Positions 57,069 to 64,000 of a stretch of DNA of 64,000 bases are shown here, piece by piece; positions within the stretch are counted from its first letter, which is position 1; each line of letters starts with the position of its first letter. The DNA comes from JSC-12 sp033764965. Its GTDB lineage: Bacteria > Cyanobacteriota > Cyanobacteriia > Leptolyngbyales > Leptolyngbyaceae. A program made the position numbers and the translations under genes. The stretch covers positions 18,922 through 82,921 of the forward strand of contig JANRIN010000156.1 in the NCBI GenBank assembly GCA_033764965.1. The letters run 5' to 3'. A model generated the notes under the pieces. It had not been told where the DNA came from. It made no database searches and was given only the letters and a program-made list of their open reading frames with translations.

Positions 57069-58010
57069 TTACGGAAAAATCCACAACCAAAACGGTAGGG
57101 TGGCGATTAGCAGCAGCGACCCGATCGCGATCGTGGTGACCGTAGCATTTTGATCTAGCTCATAAGCTTCAGCAATGACGAGGGTAGCAAAAGCTGGCGG
57201 CATCGCCATTTGCAGCACAATCACCCGATGAATGTCGCCAGTGATTCCCAGCGATCGCAATCCAATTCCTACCAGCAGCGGCACAACAAGCATTTTGATC
57301 GCTAAACTGACGCTGGCAAATTTTACATTTTTCAATGACTTCACCTGGCTCAGACGAATGCCAACCAGAATCAACGCCAGAGAGACCACAACCCAGGCGA
57401 TCGTGCGTAACCCAACCTCCAGCCAGACCGGTAAAGGCAAGTCTCGCCCCAGAAGACCGATCGCAAAACCCCAAAATGCTGGGTTCAGTCCCAGTGATCG
57501 CCCCAGAGCACGCCAATTGAAGCCTGGCTTTGCTGCCGAGTCACTGGTTTGCAATGAATTAGGTTGAGAGGCTAAAGCAACTCCCAGCCCATAGGCTCCG
57601 GGCGTAGACCCTATCATGTCGTAGAACACCGCCCAGGCAAAGTACTTGGAACCAACCAACACCAGGGAAACAGGGAACCCAATATAGCCTGTATTACCCA
57701 CCATCGAAGTCAGCAGGAAGCTAGTTTGAGTTCTATCGCTCCATCCCGAATCTTGCCAGCGCAGATAAAGTTTTGCCAGCCCGAACCCTAATAAAACCGC
57801 AACCCAGGCAACTACGGGTGCCAGCCAGAGCGACCAGGATACTTGAGCATGGCGCAGAAATGCCACGATGCCAAGGGGCACACCCACCCAAAACAAAAAC
57901 CGTCCTAGATAATAGGGCACAGCAGCGGGGAACCAACGTCCAAGGAACCAGCCCATTCCCGTCCACCCAAACAACGGCAGATAAATTTCTAGTAATTTGG
58001 CAATGGGCAT
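57069..58010 (-). CDS. AEC-family transporter
   Basis: 313 residues from ATG 58010; the frame continues upstream to 58358, but that 116-residue extension overlaps the divergent gene at 58155 and is not family-like. Ten predicted helices in two groups of five with hydrophilic centre: LLEIYLPLFGWTGMGWFLGRW, FLFWVGVPLGIVAFL, WLAPVVAWVAVLLGFGLAKLY, MVGNTGYIGFPVSLVLVGS (family motif GNTGYIG), and in the second half WLEVGLRTIAWVVVSLALILVGIRL, MLVVPLLVGIGL, MQMAMPPAFATLVIAEAYELDQ. The auxin efflux carrier family exports organic anions or auxin-like acids; substrate unknown. Gene pair with 57068 is end-to-end. Confidence 0.88.
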   Translation of the reverse strand: MPIAKLLEIYLPLFGWTGMGWFLGRWFPAAVPYYLGRFLFWVGVPLGIVAFLRHAQVSWSLWLAPVVAWVAVLLGFGLAKLYLRWQDSGWSDRTQTSFLLTSMVGNTGYIGFPVSLVLVGSKYFAWAVFYDMIGSTPGAYGLGVALASQPNSLQTSDSAAKPGFNWRALGRSLGLNPAFWGFAIGLLGRDLPLPVWLEVGLRTIAWVVVSLALILVGIRLSQVKSLKNVKFASVSLAIKMLVVPLLVGIGLRSLGITGDIHRVIVLQMAMPPAFATLVIAEAYELDQNATVTTIAIGSLLLIATLPFWLWIFP

Positions 58011-58140
58011 AGGAAGAAATGATGAAGTAGAACACGCGCCGAAAATTGCTGTGCGTCTATAATCCGTAGTGTTAAGATGTTCCTCGATACAGCGATTGCT
58101 TACTACAGGGATCACTCGACGAAGGCATGTATTAACGCAA

Positions 58141-58146
58141 GAGGAG
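58141..58146 (+). promoter_or_regulatory. Shine-Dalgarno site fixing a TTG start
   Basis: GAGGAG eight bases before TTG at 58155. No ATG lies nearby before the membrane helix, so TTG is the likely start of the VanY-like gene. Confidence 0.65.
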
Positions 58147-58154
58147 TTTAACGC

Positions 58155-58961
58155 TTGGACAAGGTTAACGCAGCAGACAGTTCTGCAAACATTGTGGCTC
58201 GTGTCACAGATGATATTCCTGTCGCTCAGCGCGAAACTCCTGTGACAGCGTCTAAGCAAACGGTTAACAAATCCTATCTGATTGGTGGTTTGAGCGTTTT
58301 GGGTCTGCTTGCGGCTGGGGTCGGTGCCTTCGCGTCGTTTCAGTTCCAGCGATCGCAACTATCAGCCGCCAGCATGGCATCCGTTGCCGCAAAACCGGTG
58401 CCTAGTCCCTCTGCCTCTGCCCCCTCAACCAGTGCAGCCACTGGCAATGATTCCATTTTGGGGCATTTGCGCTACCCAGAAGCTCCTGCCAACGCTCTAG
58501 CACCGATCGTGCCAGATGGCAGCATTAAACTCCGTAAATCAGCAGCTCAGGCTTATCAAGAAATGGTTGCCGCCGCCCGCCGAGATGGGGTGGAGTTGAC
58601 ACCGATTTCAGGGTTTCGATCGCTGACTGATCAAGATTATCTATTTTTTGGGAAAAAGGCAGAGCGGGGTCAGGTTGCCGCAGAACGGGCAAAAGTGAGC
58701 GCTCCTCCCGGTTACAGCGAACATCACACGGGTTATGCAATCGACATTGGAGATGGCAACGTTCCTGCCACTAATCTGAGTGAGACATTTGAAAATACTG
58801 GAGCCTTTCGTTGGCTAAAGGCAAATGCAGCTTATTACAGCTTTGAGGTTTCTTTTCCTAAAGGGAATAAGCAGGGAGTCAACTACGAACCCTGGCATTG
58901 GCGTTATGTGGGCGATCGGCATAGCCTGGAAACCTTTTACAAAGCTCGATCGCTGAAATAG
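58155..58961 (+). CDS. VanY-like D-alanyl-D-alanine carboxypeptidase
   Basis: 268 residues with a TTG start supported by GAGGAG upstream. One membrane anchor (YLIGGLSVLGLLAAGVGAFASF, about 35-58) puts the catalytic part outside. The zinc-peptidase VanY motifs are present: GFRSLTDQ, SxHxxGxAxD as SEHHTGYAIDIGDG, and the last ligand in EPWHWRYVGD. It trims D-Ala from peptidoglycan stem peptides. A proline/serine-rich linker (about 75-95) joins anchor and enzyme. The next gene starts 6 bases after the stop, so a two-gene operon is likely. Confidence 0.9.
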   Translation: MDKVNAADSSANIVARVTDDIPVAQRETPVTASKQTVNKSYLIGGLSVLGLLAAGVGAFASFQFQRSQLSAASMASVAAKPVPSPSASAPSTSAATGNDSILGHLRYPEAPANALAPIVPDGSIKLRKSAAQAYQEMVAAARRDGVELTPISGFRSLTDQDYLFFGKKAERGQVAAERAKVSAPPGYSEHHTGYAIDIGDGNVPATNLSETFENTGAFRWLKANAAYYSFEVSFPKGNKQGVNYEPWHWRYVGDRHSLETFYKARSLK

Positions 58962-58967
58962 TCCGCC

Positions 58968-59648
58968 ATGAGTCAACTGTCCCTTAACCTAGTTGCCGTT
59001 TCGATTTTTGTGATGACGATGTCGGCATTGTTGGGTCCCCTGGTTGAACTGTCGCCTGTCATTCCAGCGATCGCAACGGCTGGTGCCTTGGGATTAGCGG
59101 CGGTGGATACCTTTGGCTGGCAGGGTAACGGTTCCATGATTTTGTTAGATTGGCTGGCTGGATTGTCGAGTGCCCATCGTGATCGCGTGGTGCATCATGA
59201 AGCGGGGCATTTTTTGGTTGCCTACCAGCTCAACATCCCTGTCACTGACTACACCCTCAATGCCTGGGAAACTTTTAGAAAAGGCATTTCTGGACAGGGT
59301 GGCGTACAGTTTGACACGACTGAGCTTGATGCCGAACTGCGACAAAATACGTTGTCATCTCAGTTGCTCGATCGCTACTGCACCATTTGGATGGCTGGGG
59401 CTGCGGCTGAACATTTGGTCTACAACACGGTTGAAGGTGGGCGGGACGATCTACAAAAACTGCGGTTTATTCTCAGCCAATTAAGATTTTCTGGTTCAGC
59501 GATCGAGCAAAAAGAGCGCTGGTCGGCTTTACAGGCGAAAACTATCCTGCAAGAAAATTGGGGAATCTATGAGGCGTTAGTTGCGGCGATGGCACAGCGG
59601 GCTTCCGTCGCAGAATGCTTGCAGCTATGTGGGAGCAAAATTGGCTAA
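58968..59648 (+). CDS. M41-like membrane peptidase without AAA domain
   Basis: 226 residues. Two N-terminal helices (LNLVAVSIFVMTMSALLGPLV and VIPAIATAGALGLAAVDTF) are followed by the zinc motif HEAGH (at about 78-82, in VVHHEAGHFLVAYQLNIP) and, about 86 residues later, GGRDDLQKL, which matches the Asp third ligand of FtsH-type M41 peptidases. The AAA+ ATPase module of FtsH is missing altogether. Relatives in cyanobacteria and plastids are annotated ATP-dependent Zn proteases or FtsH-like, though they cannot be ATP-dependent by themselves. The gene overlaps functionally with the VanY-like gene only by position (6-base gap). Confidence 0.85.
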   Translation: MSQLSLNLVAVSIFVMTMSALLGPLVELSPVIPAIATAGALGLAAVDTFGWQGNGSMILLDWLAGLSSAHRDRVVHHEAGHFLVAYQLNIPVTDYTLNAWETFRKGISGQGGVQFDTTELDAELRQNTLSSQLLDRYCTIWMAGAAAEHLVYNTVEGGRDDLQKLRFILSQLRFSGSAIEQKERWSALQAKTILQENWGIYEALVAAMAQRASVAECLQLCGSKIG

Positions 59649-59759
59649 AATTCGTTCTACTATTTGAGGAACACGCTAAATTAGATAAGTAAATTTGCGG
59701 AATGTTGTGTTTGAGCAATCAGGTATCCATGCGTGTAAACCGAGCAATCCTGTTAGGTT

Positions 59760-59766
59760 GGAGGAG
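59760..59766 (+). promoter_or_regulatory. Shine-Dalgarno site fixing the start at 59770
   Basis: GGAGGAG three bases before ATG 59770, giving a clean signal peptide at the N-terminus; the longer frame from 59695 is rejected. Confidence 0.72.
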
Positions 59767-59769
59767 TTC

Positions 59770-60180
59770 ATGACGAAACCCATGATTCAAGTAACTGCAA
59801 AATCCATTTTTCGTGTGGTGGTTAGCACTGTTTTCGGCGGTAGCTTAATGATTGCCACTGCTTCCCTCCCTGCCCAAGCTCAATCCACTCGCCCATCTCC
59901 TCTGGAAGATTTGCAAACGAAAGACGGCAGCGACTTCTTCAACGGACGAGGAAATAGCCAGACGGGTGGTGTGATGAACTTTATCCAAAACGCCATCATT
60001 GGTACTCCTCGCAGCACAGACGAGTTCGCTGCGGATCAACGGGAAAACTTTGATGAGGCAACCTCGCTTTTCCGCAAACAACAGGCAGACCGCTTGCGGA
60101 GGCAGCAACCTCAACCGAATCCTGATTCGCAAGTTGCCCCATTACCGACTAACCCAGTGACATCTCCCGCTCCTAACTGA
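59770..60180 (+). CDS. Small secreted protein, hypothetical
   Basis: 136 residues from ATG 59770. Signal peptide about residues 1-36 (IFRVVVSTVFGGSLMIATASLPAQAQ, cleavage at AQA). The mature part is polar: SRPSPLEDLQTKDGSDFFNGRGNSQTGGVMNFIQNAIIGTPRSTDEFAADQRENFDEATSLFRKQQADRLRRQ, then a Pro/Gln-rich tail. The DGSDFFNGRG and MNFIQNAIIG segments recur in small cyanobacterial exported proteins of unknown role. Followed 47 bases later by another small exported protein. Confidence 0.78.
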   Translation: MTKPMIQVTAKSIFRVVVSTVFGGSLMIATASLPAQAQSTRPSPLEDLQTKDGSDFFNGRGNSQTGGVMNFIQNAIIGTPRSTDEFAADQRENFDEATSLFRKQQADRLRRQQPQPNPDSQVAPLPTNPVTSPAPN

Positions 60181-60227
60181 TACTCTGGTGGAAGTAATTT
60201 CGTCGTTGGCGTGAGGTTTTACTTCCG

Positions 60228-60617
60228 ATGAATATCCAAAGAGCAGGATGCCTTGTGGTTTCGAGCTTGCTGTTAGCAACCGTACAGGGCTGGGATCATG
60301 GAGCGATCGCGGCTCCTGAAGCTGGTGCGTTACCTGTTGAACTGGCGCAAGCCCAAACGGTTTGCCGCCGGGTTCTTCCTACCCAAACCATCATCAACGC
60401 TGGGGGTGTGCGGCTCCGGCAAGAGCCTTCCCAGAAAAGCGCCCTGGCTGGAGTAGGCTACGCACCGGGTGAGCAGTTTCGGACTACTTTGGAAAGTAGC
60501 GATGAGCAGATCGGGCAGCGTAGCAGACGAATCTGGCTCAAGGTAGCAGCTCCTCGTGCGGGTTGGATTCCTGCTGGAATCAACGGAGTGCAAAATATTG
60601 GGACGTGCCTAAGGTAG
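60228..60617 (+). CDS. Small secreted SH3-like protein
   Basis: 129 residues. Signal peptide MNIQRAGCLVVSSLLLATVQG...AIAAPEA; a Cys near residue 8 is not in a lipobox. The mature part resembles a single bacterial SH3 domain: TIINAGGVRLRQEPSQKSALAGVGYAPGEQFRT, then IWLKVAAPRAGWIPAG and a final CLR. It is probably periplasmic. Its last 9 bases overlap the 3' end of the convergent kinase gene at 60609. Confidence 0.75.
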   Translation: MNIQRAGCLVVSSLLLATVQGWDHGAIAAPEAGALPVELAQAQTVCRRVLPTQTIINAGGVRLRQEPSQKSALAGVGYAPGEQFRTTLESSDEQIGQRSRRIWLKVAAPRAGWIPAGINGVQNIGTCLR

Positions 60618-62957
60618 AGGGACGAACCCATAGCGCCTACTTGCTCCTGTGTCGATGGGGGCGATCGTGACAAACGATGGAGGTTTATCTCGATCGCCTT
60701 CCGGCTTGAAATTCACAACACCCGTTGAACCTTGAGCTTCAAAATTTGGCTGGGCAAGATTTCTTCGGATACCACCCCGGCTTGAGTCGATCGCGATCGC
60801 GGCAACCAGTGCTTGCGTTGCATCGTAAGTTAAAGCAGTGCGCCAACTGATGAAGTCTGGCTTGCCCCAAAGTTTACTGGCGGTTTGGCGAAAGGGCGAT
60901 CGTAAAATATCCACCGGAACCGCCAATACTACCCCCCTGGCTGCCTCTCGACCAAGGCGCGGCAAGTTAGCCGTGAACATACTGTCGCCCCCCAAAATTG
61001 GCAGTTTGCGATTAGTCGCTTCAACGACTCGCACGGCTTTATCCATCACCTCGCTGTCTGGAGCCAGCATCAAAGCTTCTGCGCCGCGTGCGATCGCCTG
61101 CTGCAAGTACTCCTGTGGATCAAAGTCAGGACGAGACAGATCGATTTCATCCACAATTTTTGCCCCTGAAACTCCGCTGTAGGTCAAGGCGCGGCTAAAC
61201 TCTTCTTTAAGAGATTGGCTGTATTGACTACCAGGGTTGTGGAAAACAGCCACTTTACGCTTCTTTAGCTGGTTTAGCAGGTAGTCTTTCAAAGCATTGG
61301 CAGTTTGCTTGTCGCTGGGCATGGTTCGGAAAATGTTGTTGCCAATGCTCGACAAGTCCACATCGGAGGCAACAGGCGCAATCATGACCAACCCCCGATC
61401 CTGATAAATTTTTCCTGCTGCGTAGCTCGTGTCACTGGTGCCATGTCCGACGATTCCCAAAATCGAGGGTTGATCCGTCAGTTTTTTGGCAAGATCGGTT
61501 GCTTCGTCTACTTGATTGCTGTCATCCACAACAAAAATTTTTAAGGGAACGCCATTAATCCCTCCTTGATGATTAATTTCGTCCTGTGCCTGGGCTGCTC
61601 CTCGCAGTAGTTCTAGCGCCGATGACCAGGAGGGGCTATCCAGAGGAGCAACCACCGCGATCGCATGGAATTTATTGGCACCAATCCGGGCGTTGTTCAG
61701 GTAGATCAATGTCTCTGGATCATCCAAATGGCTTTGCCGTGCCGCTTCTAATGCGACGACTGCCTTCTCGTATTCTCCTGCCGCAAAGTGGTCAATCCCT
61801 TCTTGCTTTTGGGCATCAACCTGCCACTGATTTAGTACCTTTTCTCCAGCACTGATGCGTGTATTGTCTCTAATGGCAACAAGTGGATCGGTGACGCTGG
61901 GCAACGGCAATGGAGATTGAAAACCAGAATCGACAAAACTCCGCAGCAGAATCGCCGCCGCTAGAGTGCCTGCGATCGCTAACCCAATGCGGGTGATAGT
62001 GCGACCTCCTGTCATCCGCAACCGGGTACTCAGTTGGCTGGGGCTGCTTTGTAAACCGGTTGCAGCAGACGATAGTTGGGTGACGCTGGAATTGGAACTT
62101 AGGAGCGTCTTGTTTGTTAGCAGGGTAGGAGCAGTTGAGATGGCTCGACGCAGGGCTTGCAGGGCATCGCTGGCAGACTGGTAGCGATCGTTAAAGTGGT
62201 AGCGGGTCATCGTAATCAGCACGTCTGCTAGGGAATCACTCACAGTCGCCTGATCCCGCCAGATCACTTCTGACGTGTTGTAGTCATGGGGGAGTTGAGC
62301 CGGGTGGAACCCAGTCAGTGCTTGAATCCCCACCATCCCTAATGAATAGAGGTCACTGCAAAACCGGGGTCGCCCCATACATTGCTCACTCGCTGCATAA
62401 CCAGAGGTATACACGGGCATACTCAAAGCCGTTTCCCCAGTTGCTTCGGCAACCGTATTGCCAATCAGTTTGACTGCGCCAAAATCAATCAACACTAATT
62501 TGCTGTCCTGCCGCCGCCGGATCAAGTTCGCCGGTTTAACGTCTCGGTGGATCACGCCCTGGGCATGGACGTATTCCAGCACCCCCAGCACATCCTCCAG
62601 GATGGGAATCACTTCTACTTCCGATAGCGGCACGCCTTTAACGAGTTCTTCGCTGAGGGGGTGTCCTTCCACAAACTCCTGCACCAGATAGAACTGCTGA
62701 TTTTCTTCAAAATATGCCAGTAAGCGAGGAATTTGGTCGTGCTTTCCCAGTTGCTCTAAGGTTTCTGCCTCTGCCCGGAACAGTCGGCGCACTTGTTGCA
62801 AGACGAAGGGATCCTGGCTGTTAAACGTGAGATGTTTCAGCACACAGCGAGGATTGCCAGGACGCTGAGTGTCCTCTGCAATGTACGTGTGTCCAAAGCC
62901 TCCAGAGGCTAAAACATTGATAACTCTGTAGCGCGCTCCAACCAGTTCCCCAATCAT
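60609..62957 (-). CDS. Ser/Thr protein kinase fused to a periplasmic ligand-binding domain
   Basis: 782 residues. The kinase domain (about 8-275) has LASGGFGHTYIAE, Lys in CVLKHL, HRDVKPAN, IDFGAVKLI and the SEQCMG activation end. One membrane helix (IGLAIAGTLAAAILLRSFV, about 325-345) and a short helical repeat (TPR-like, FAAGEYEKAVVALEAARQS) precede a C-terminal region (about 430-770) that matches the type I periplasmic binding fold of branched-amino-acid ABC receptors: IAVVAPLDSPSWSSALELLRGAAQAQDEIN, INGVPLKIFVVDDSN, ILGIVGHGTSDTSYAAG, GLVMIAPVAS, NIFRTMPSDKQTANALKDYL, LMLAPDSEVMDKAVRV and LPILGGDSMF. A ligand sensor outside would drive the kinase inside. No permease or ATPase gene is next to it. 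Confidence 0.92.
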   Translation of the reverse strand: MIGELVGARYRVINVLASGGFGHTYIAEDTQRPGNPRCVLKHLTFNSQDPFVLQQVRRLFRAEAETLEQLGKHDQIPRLLAYFEENQQFYLVQEFVEGHPLSEELVKGVPLSEVEVIPILEDVLGVLEYVHAQGVIHRDVKPANLIRRRQDSKLVLIDFGAVKLIGNTVAEATGETALSMPVYTSGYAASEQCMGRPRFCSDLYSLGMVGIQALTGFHPAQLPHDYNTSEVIWRDQATVSDSLADVLITMTRYHFNDRYQSASDALQALRRAISTAPTLLTNKTLLSSNSSVTQLSSAATGLQSSPSQLSTRLRMTGGRTITRIGLAIAGTLAAAILLRSFVDSGFQSPLPLPSVTDPLVAIRDNTRISAGEKVLNQWQVDAQKQEGIDHFAAGEYEKAVVALEAARQSHLDDPETLIYLNNARIGANKFHAIAVVAPLDSPSWSSALELLRGAAQAQDEINHQGGINGVPLKIFVVDDSNQVDEATDLAKKLTDQPSILGIVGHGTSDTSYAAGKIYQDRGLVMIAPVASDVDLSSIGNNIFRTMPSDKQTANALKDYLLNQLKKRKVAVFHNPGSQYSQSLKEEFSRALTYSGVSGAKIVDEIDLSRPDFDPQEYLQQAIARGAEALMLAPDSEVMDKAVRVVEATNRKLPILGGDSMFTANLPRLGREAARGVVLAVPVDILRSPFRQTASKLWGKPDFISWRTALTYDATQALVAAIAIDSSRGGIRRNLAQPNFEAQGSTGVVNFKPEGDRDKPPSFVTIAPIDTGASRRYGFVPLP

Positions 62958-63350
62958 TGCAATTACGGAGGGCAGCAGGACTCTCTGACTATAGACGTGA
63001 GACTGATTTGACTCTATCGCGATGTTGCGAATCCTGCCAGAGTTTAAACAGTCAGGCTAACAGGTAACGCGAGATTCAGCAAGGAAGGGAAGAGCCAGAA
63101 TCAAGGTGTTTTAACAACCTGACAGAAAAACTGTGGAGGCATTTTTTCTGCTTTCACAGGGTGCTTTTCACTGCCAGAGATCGTTCTCTAACTTTCCACA
63201 ATCGTGGTCGTCGTCTCCGCCTATGACCAATTCGAGATGTTAGATGTGAACTTTCAGTCCGTAAATTGTCATACCGCACAATCGTCGGTAATAACGGTAT
63301 GTCAATATTATCTGTGTAGATTCAAGTGATCAGGTGTAAGTAGGCTTGAC
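62958..63350. other. Divergent intergenic region with a 7-bp inverted repeat
   Basis: 393 bases between the divergent kinase and DnaJ-like genes. CATACCG at 63270-63276 and CGGTATG at 63295-63301 are perfect reverse complements with an 18-base gap, 49 bases before the ATG at 63351; a small operator or hairpin is possible. Otherwise nothing recognisable. Confidence 0.45.
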
Positions 63351-63905
63351 ATGGATGAACTGAAGAAGTGCTACGAATTATTTGGACTGTCCACAGATGC
63401 ATCTCGTAAAGAGATTAAGCAAACCTACTCGGATCTAGTTCAAATTCACCATCCTGACCGTTTTGCTCATAACCGTCCCTTGCAGAAAAAAGCTGAGGAG
63501 AAGCTCAAGGCGATTAATTCGTGTTATGAAAAAATAATAGAAGCTTTGGATCAGCAAACTCTTGCAACGCTGCCAGCAGATTATCAATCTAGTGAAGCTC
63601 CACAGCATTCCTCAGGTGCTTCAACTACTTCGCCATCAAATCCAGTTCCGACGGCAGGTAGTGCTCCAGTGGAACTACAAGGTAAACAGAGTGTTGCACA
63701 AAACGTTCGTTATTGGGTCACAAAGAACAGACTCTACTTGTTCTTTGCAATGCTTGCTCTATTCGTAGCTGCTCCTCAAGTCTTTGCCTATTTGCGTTAC
63801 AAAGATTTTCCTATTTTTTCTGATCCAAAACTGCTGGTGACTCGGCTACCCAGCAGCTTATACAGCACTTTCCGCAACAAAATGGGACAATTATTGAAGA
63901 AATAA
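63351..63905 (+). CDS. Membrane-anchored J-domain protein
   Basis: 184 residues. The N-terminal J domain (about 4-65) contains the HPD motif at 34-36 (QIHHPDRFAH) and the helix-I/III frame CYELFGLSTDASRKEIKQTYSDLVQ...KAEEKLKAINSCYEKIIEAL. A Ser/Thr/Pro-rich linker follows, then one membrane helix (LYLFFAMLALFVAAPQVFAYL, about 130-150) and a short tail. J proteins stimulate Hsp70 (DnaK) ATPase; here the J domain faces the cytoplasm and would recruit DnaK to the membrane. No zinc-finger or substrate-binding domain, so it is a type III J protein. Confidence 0.9.
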   Translation: MDELKKCYELFGLSTDASRKEIKQTYSDLVQIHHPDRFAHNRPLQKKAEEKLKAINSCYEKIIEALDQQTLATLPADYQSSEAPQHSSGASTTSPSNPVPTAGSAPVELQGKQSVAQNVRYWVTKNRLYLFFAMLALFVAAPQVFAYLRYKDFPIFSDPKLLVTRLPSSLYSTFRNKMGQLLKK

Positions 63906-63928
63906 ACTAAGAGAAATCAGGATGTGCC

Positions 63929-64000
63929 ATGACAACCTACTCTACCGACCTTAGAGAACGAGTTGTTCGCGCCTATGAGAAAGGAGAGGGATCGATTCGG
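63929..64000 (+). mobile_element. IS630-type transposase, 3' end cut by the window
   Basis: 24 codons are visible: MTTYSTDLRERVVRAYEKGEGSIR, the standard opening of IS630 family transposases (YSxDLRxRVVxAYExGEGS). The rest lies outside the window, so intactness and boundaries cannot be judged. It follows the J-domain gene after 23 bases. Confidence 0.85.

Noticed and set aside
58011..58358. N-terminal extension of the AEC transporter frame
   Set aside because: Cys/Arg-rich, overlaps the divergent VanY-like gene and is not part of the family; the ATG at 58010 gives a normal AEC N-terminus.

Overview
The window is chromosomal DNA from a cyanobacterium, most likely a filamentous or Leptolyngbya-type lineage. 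The evidence is a complete psbA (photosystem II D1), the HIP1 octamer GCGATCGC recurring inside and between genes (for example 3619-3626 and 6680-6687), large eukaryotic-type Ser/Thr kinases, Uma2 (DUF820) proteins, GUN4 domains, pentapeptide repeats and typical cyanobacterial housekeeping genes (ispG, thrC, ackA, glcD, a tRNA-Leu). No rRNA, CRISPR array, phage or plasmid backbone is visible. The left edge cuts a short-chain dehydrogenase and the right edge cuts an IS630-type transposase.

Layout. 0-8.3 kb: metabolic genes (SDR, hybrid response regulator/histidine kinase, GH13 amylase-type enzyme, ackA with a second SDR), a RibK-like protein and psbA with its terminator. 8.7-23 kb: single genes and short operons: two Uma2 proteins, an Mre11/SbcD-type nuclease, glcD, a succinate-semialdehyde dehydrogenase, an AraC regulator followed on the same strand by a membrane protein and a dinucleotide-binding protein, a double SH3b protein, DoxX, a B12-type radical SAM protein and a 1-Cys peroxiredoxin. 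23.4-35.3 kb: a type I secretion module (parvulin-type PPIase, ABC exporter with a C39-like domain that lacks its catalytic Cys) followed by one 8.2-kb gene for a 2742-residue repeat protein, the probable cargo. 35.4-45.2 kb: an IS630-like HTH protein, a zinc-ribbon Ser/Thr kinase, a low-complexity-tail membrane protein, thrC, a serine hydrolase and a pentapeptide-HhH-membrane fusion. 45.3-49 kb: a compact same-strand unit of an unknown 165-aa protein and two tandem TIR-GUN4 proteins, then a DUF559 endonuclease, a DUF4926 protein and tRNA-Leu(UAG). 49.3-64 kb: DUF2993, a CHASE2 kinase, an RRM protein, ispG, a C-terminal processing protease, an AEC transporter, a VanY-like peptidase with an M41-like membrane peptidase lacking AAA, a kinase fused to a periplasmic-binding domain, and a DnaJ-like membrane protein.

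How the parts work together. The strongest candidate for an undescribed system is the operon at 45267-48097. Both TIR domains keep the putative NADase glutamate, and each is joined to a GUN4 domain, a fold known elsewhere to bind tetrapyrroles, behind a small protein of unknown family. The best-defined larger assembly is the PPIase/ABC exporter/giant repeat protein locus, which has no HlyD adaptor in the window. A third lead is the RibK-like protein at 6599-7093, which resembles the archaeal CTP-dependent riboflavin kinase family. Three Ser/Thr kinases with three different sensory or accessory parts point to heavy transmembrane signalling. All functional statements come from reading motifs by eye; no database search was run.
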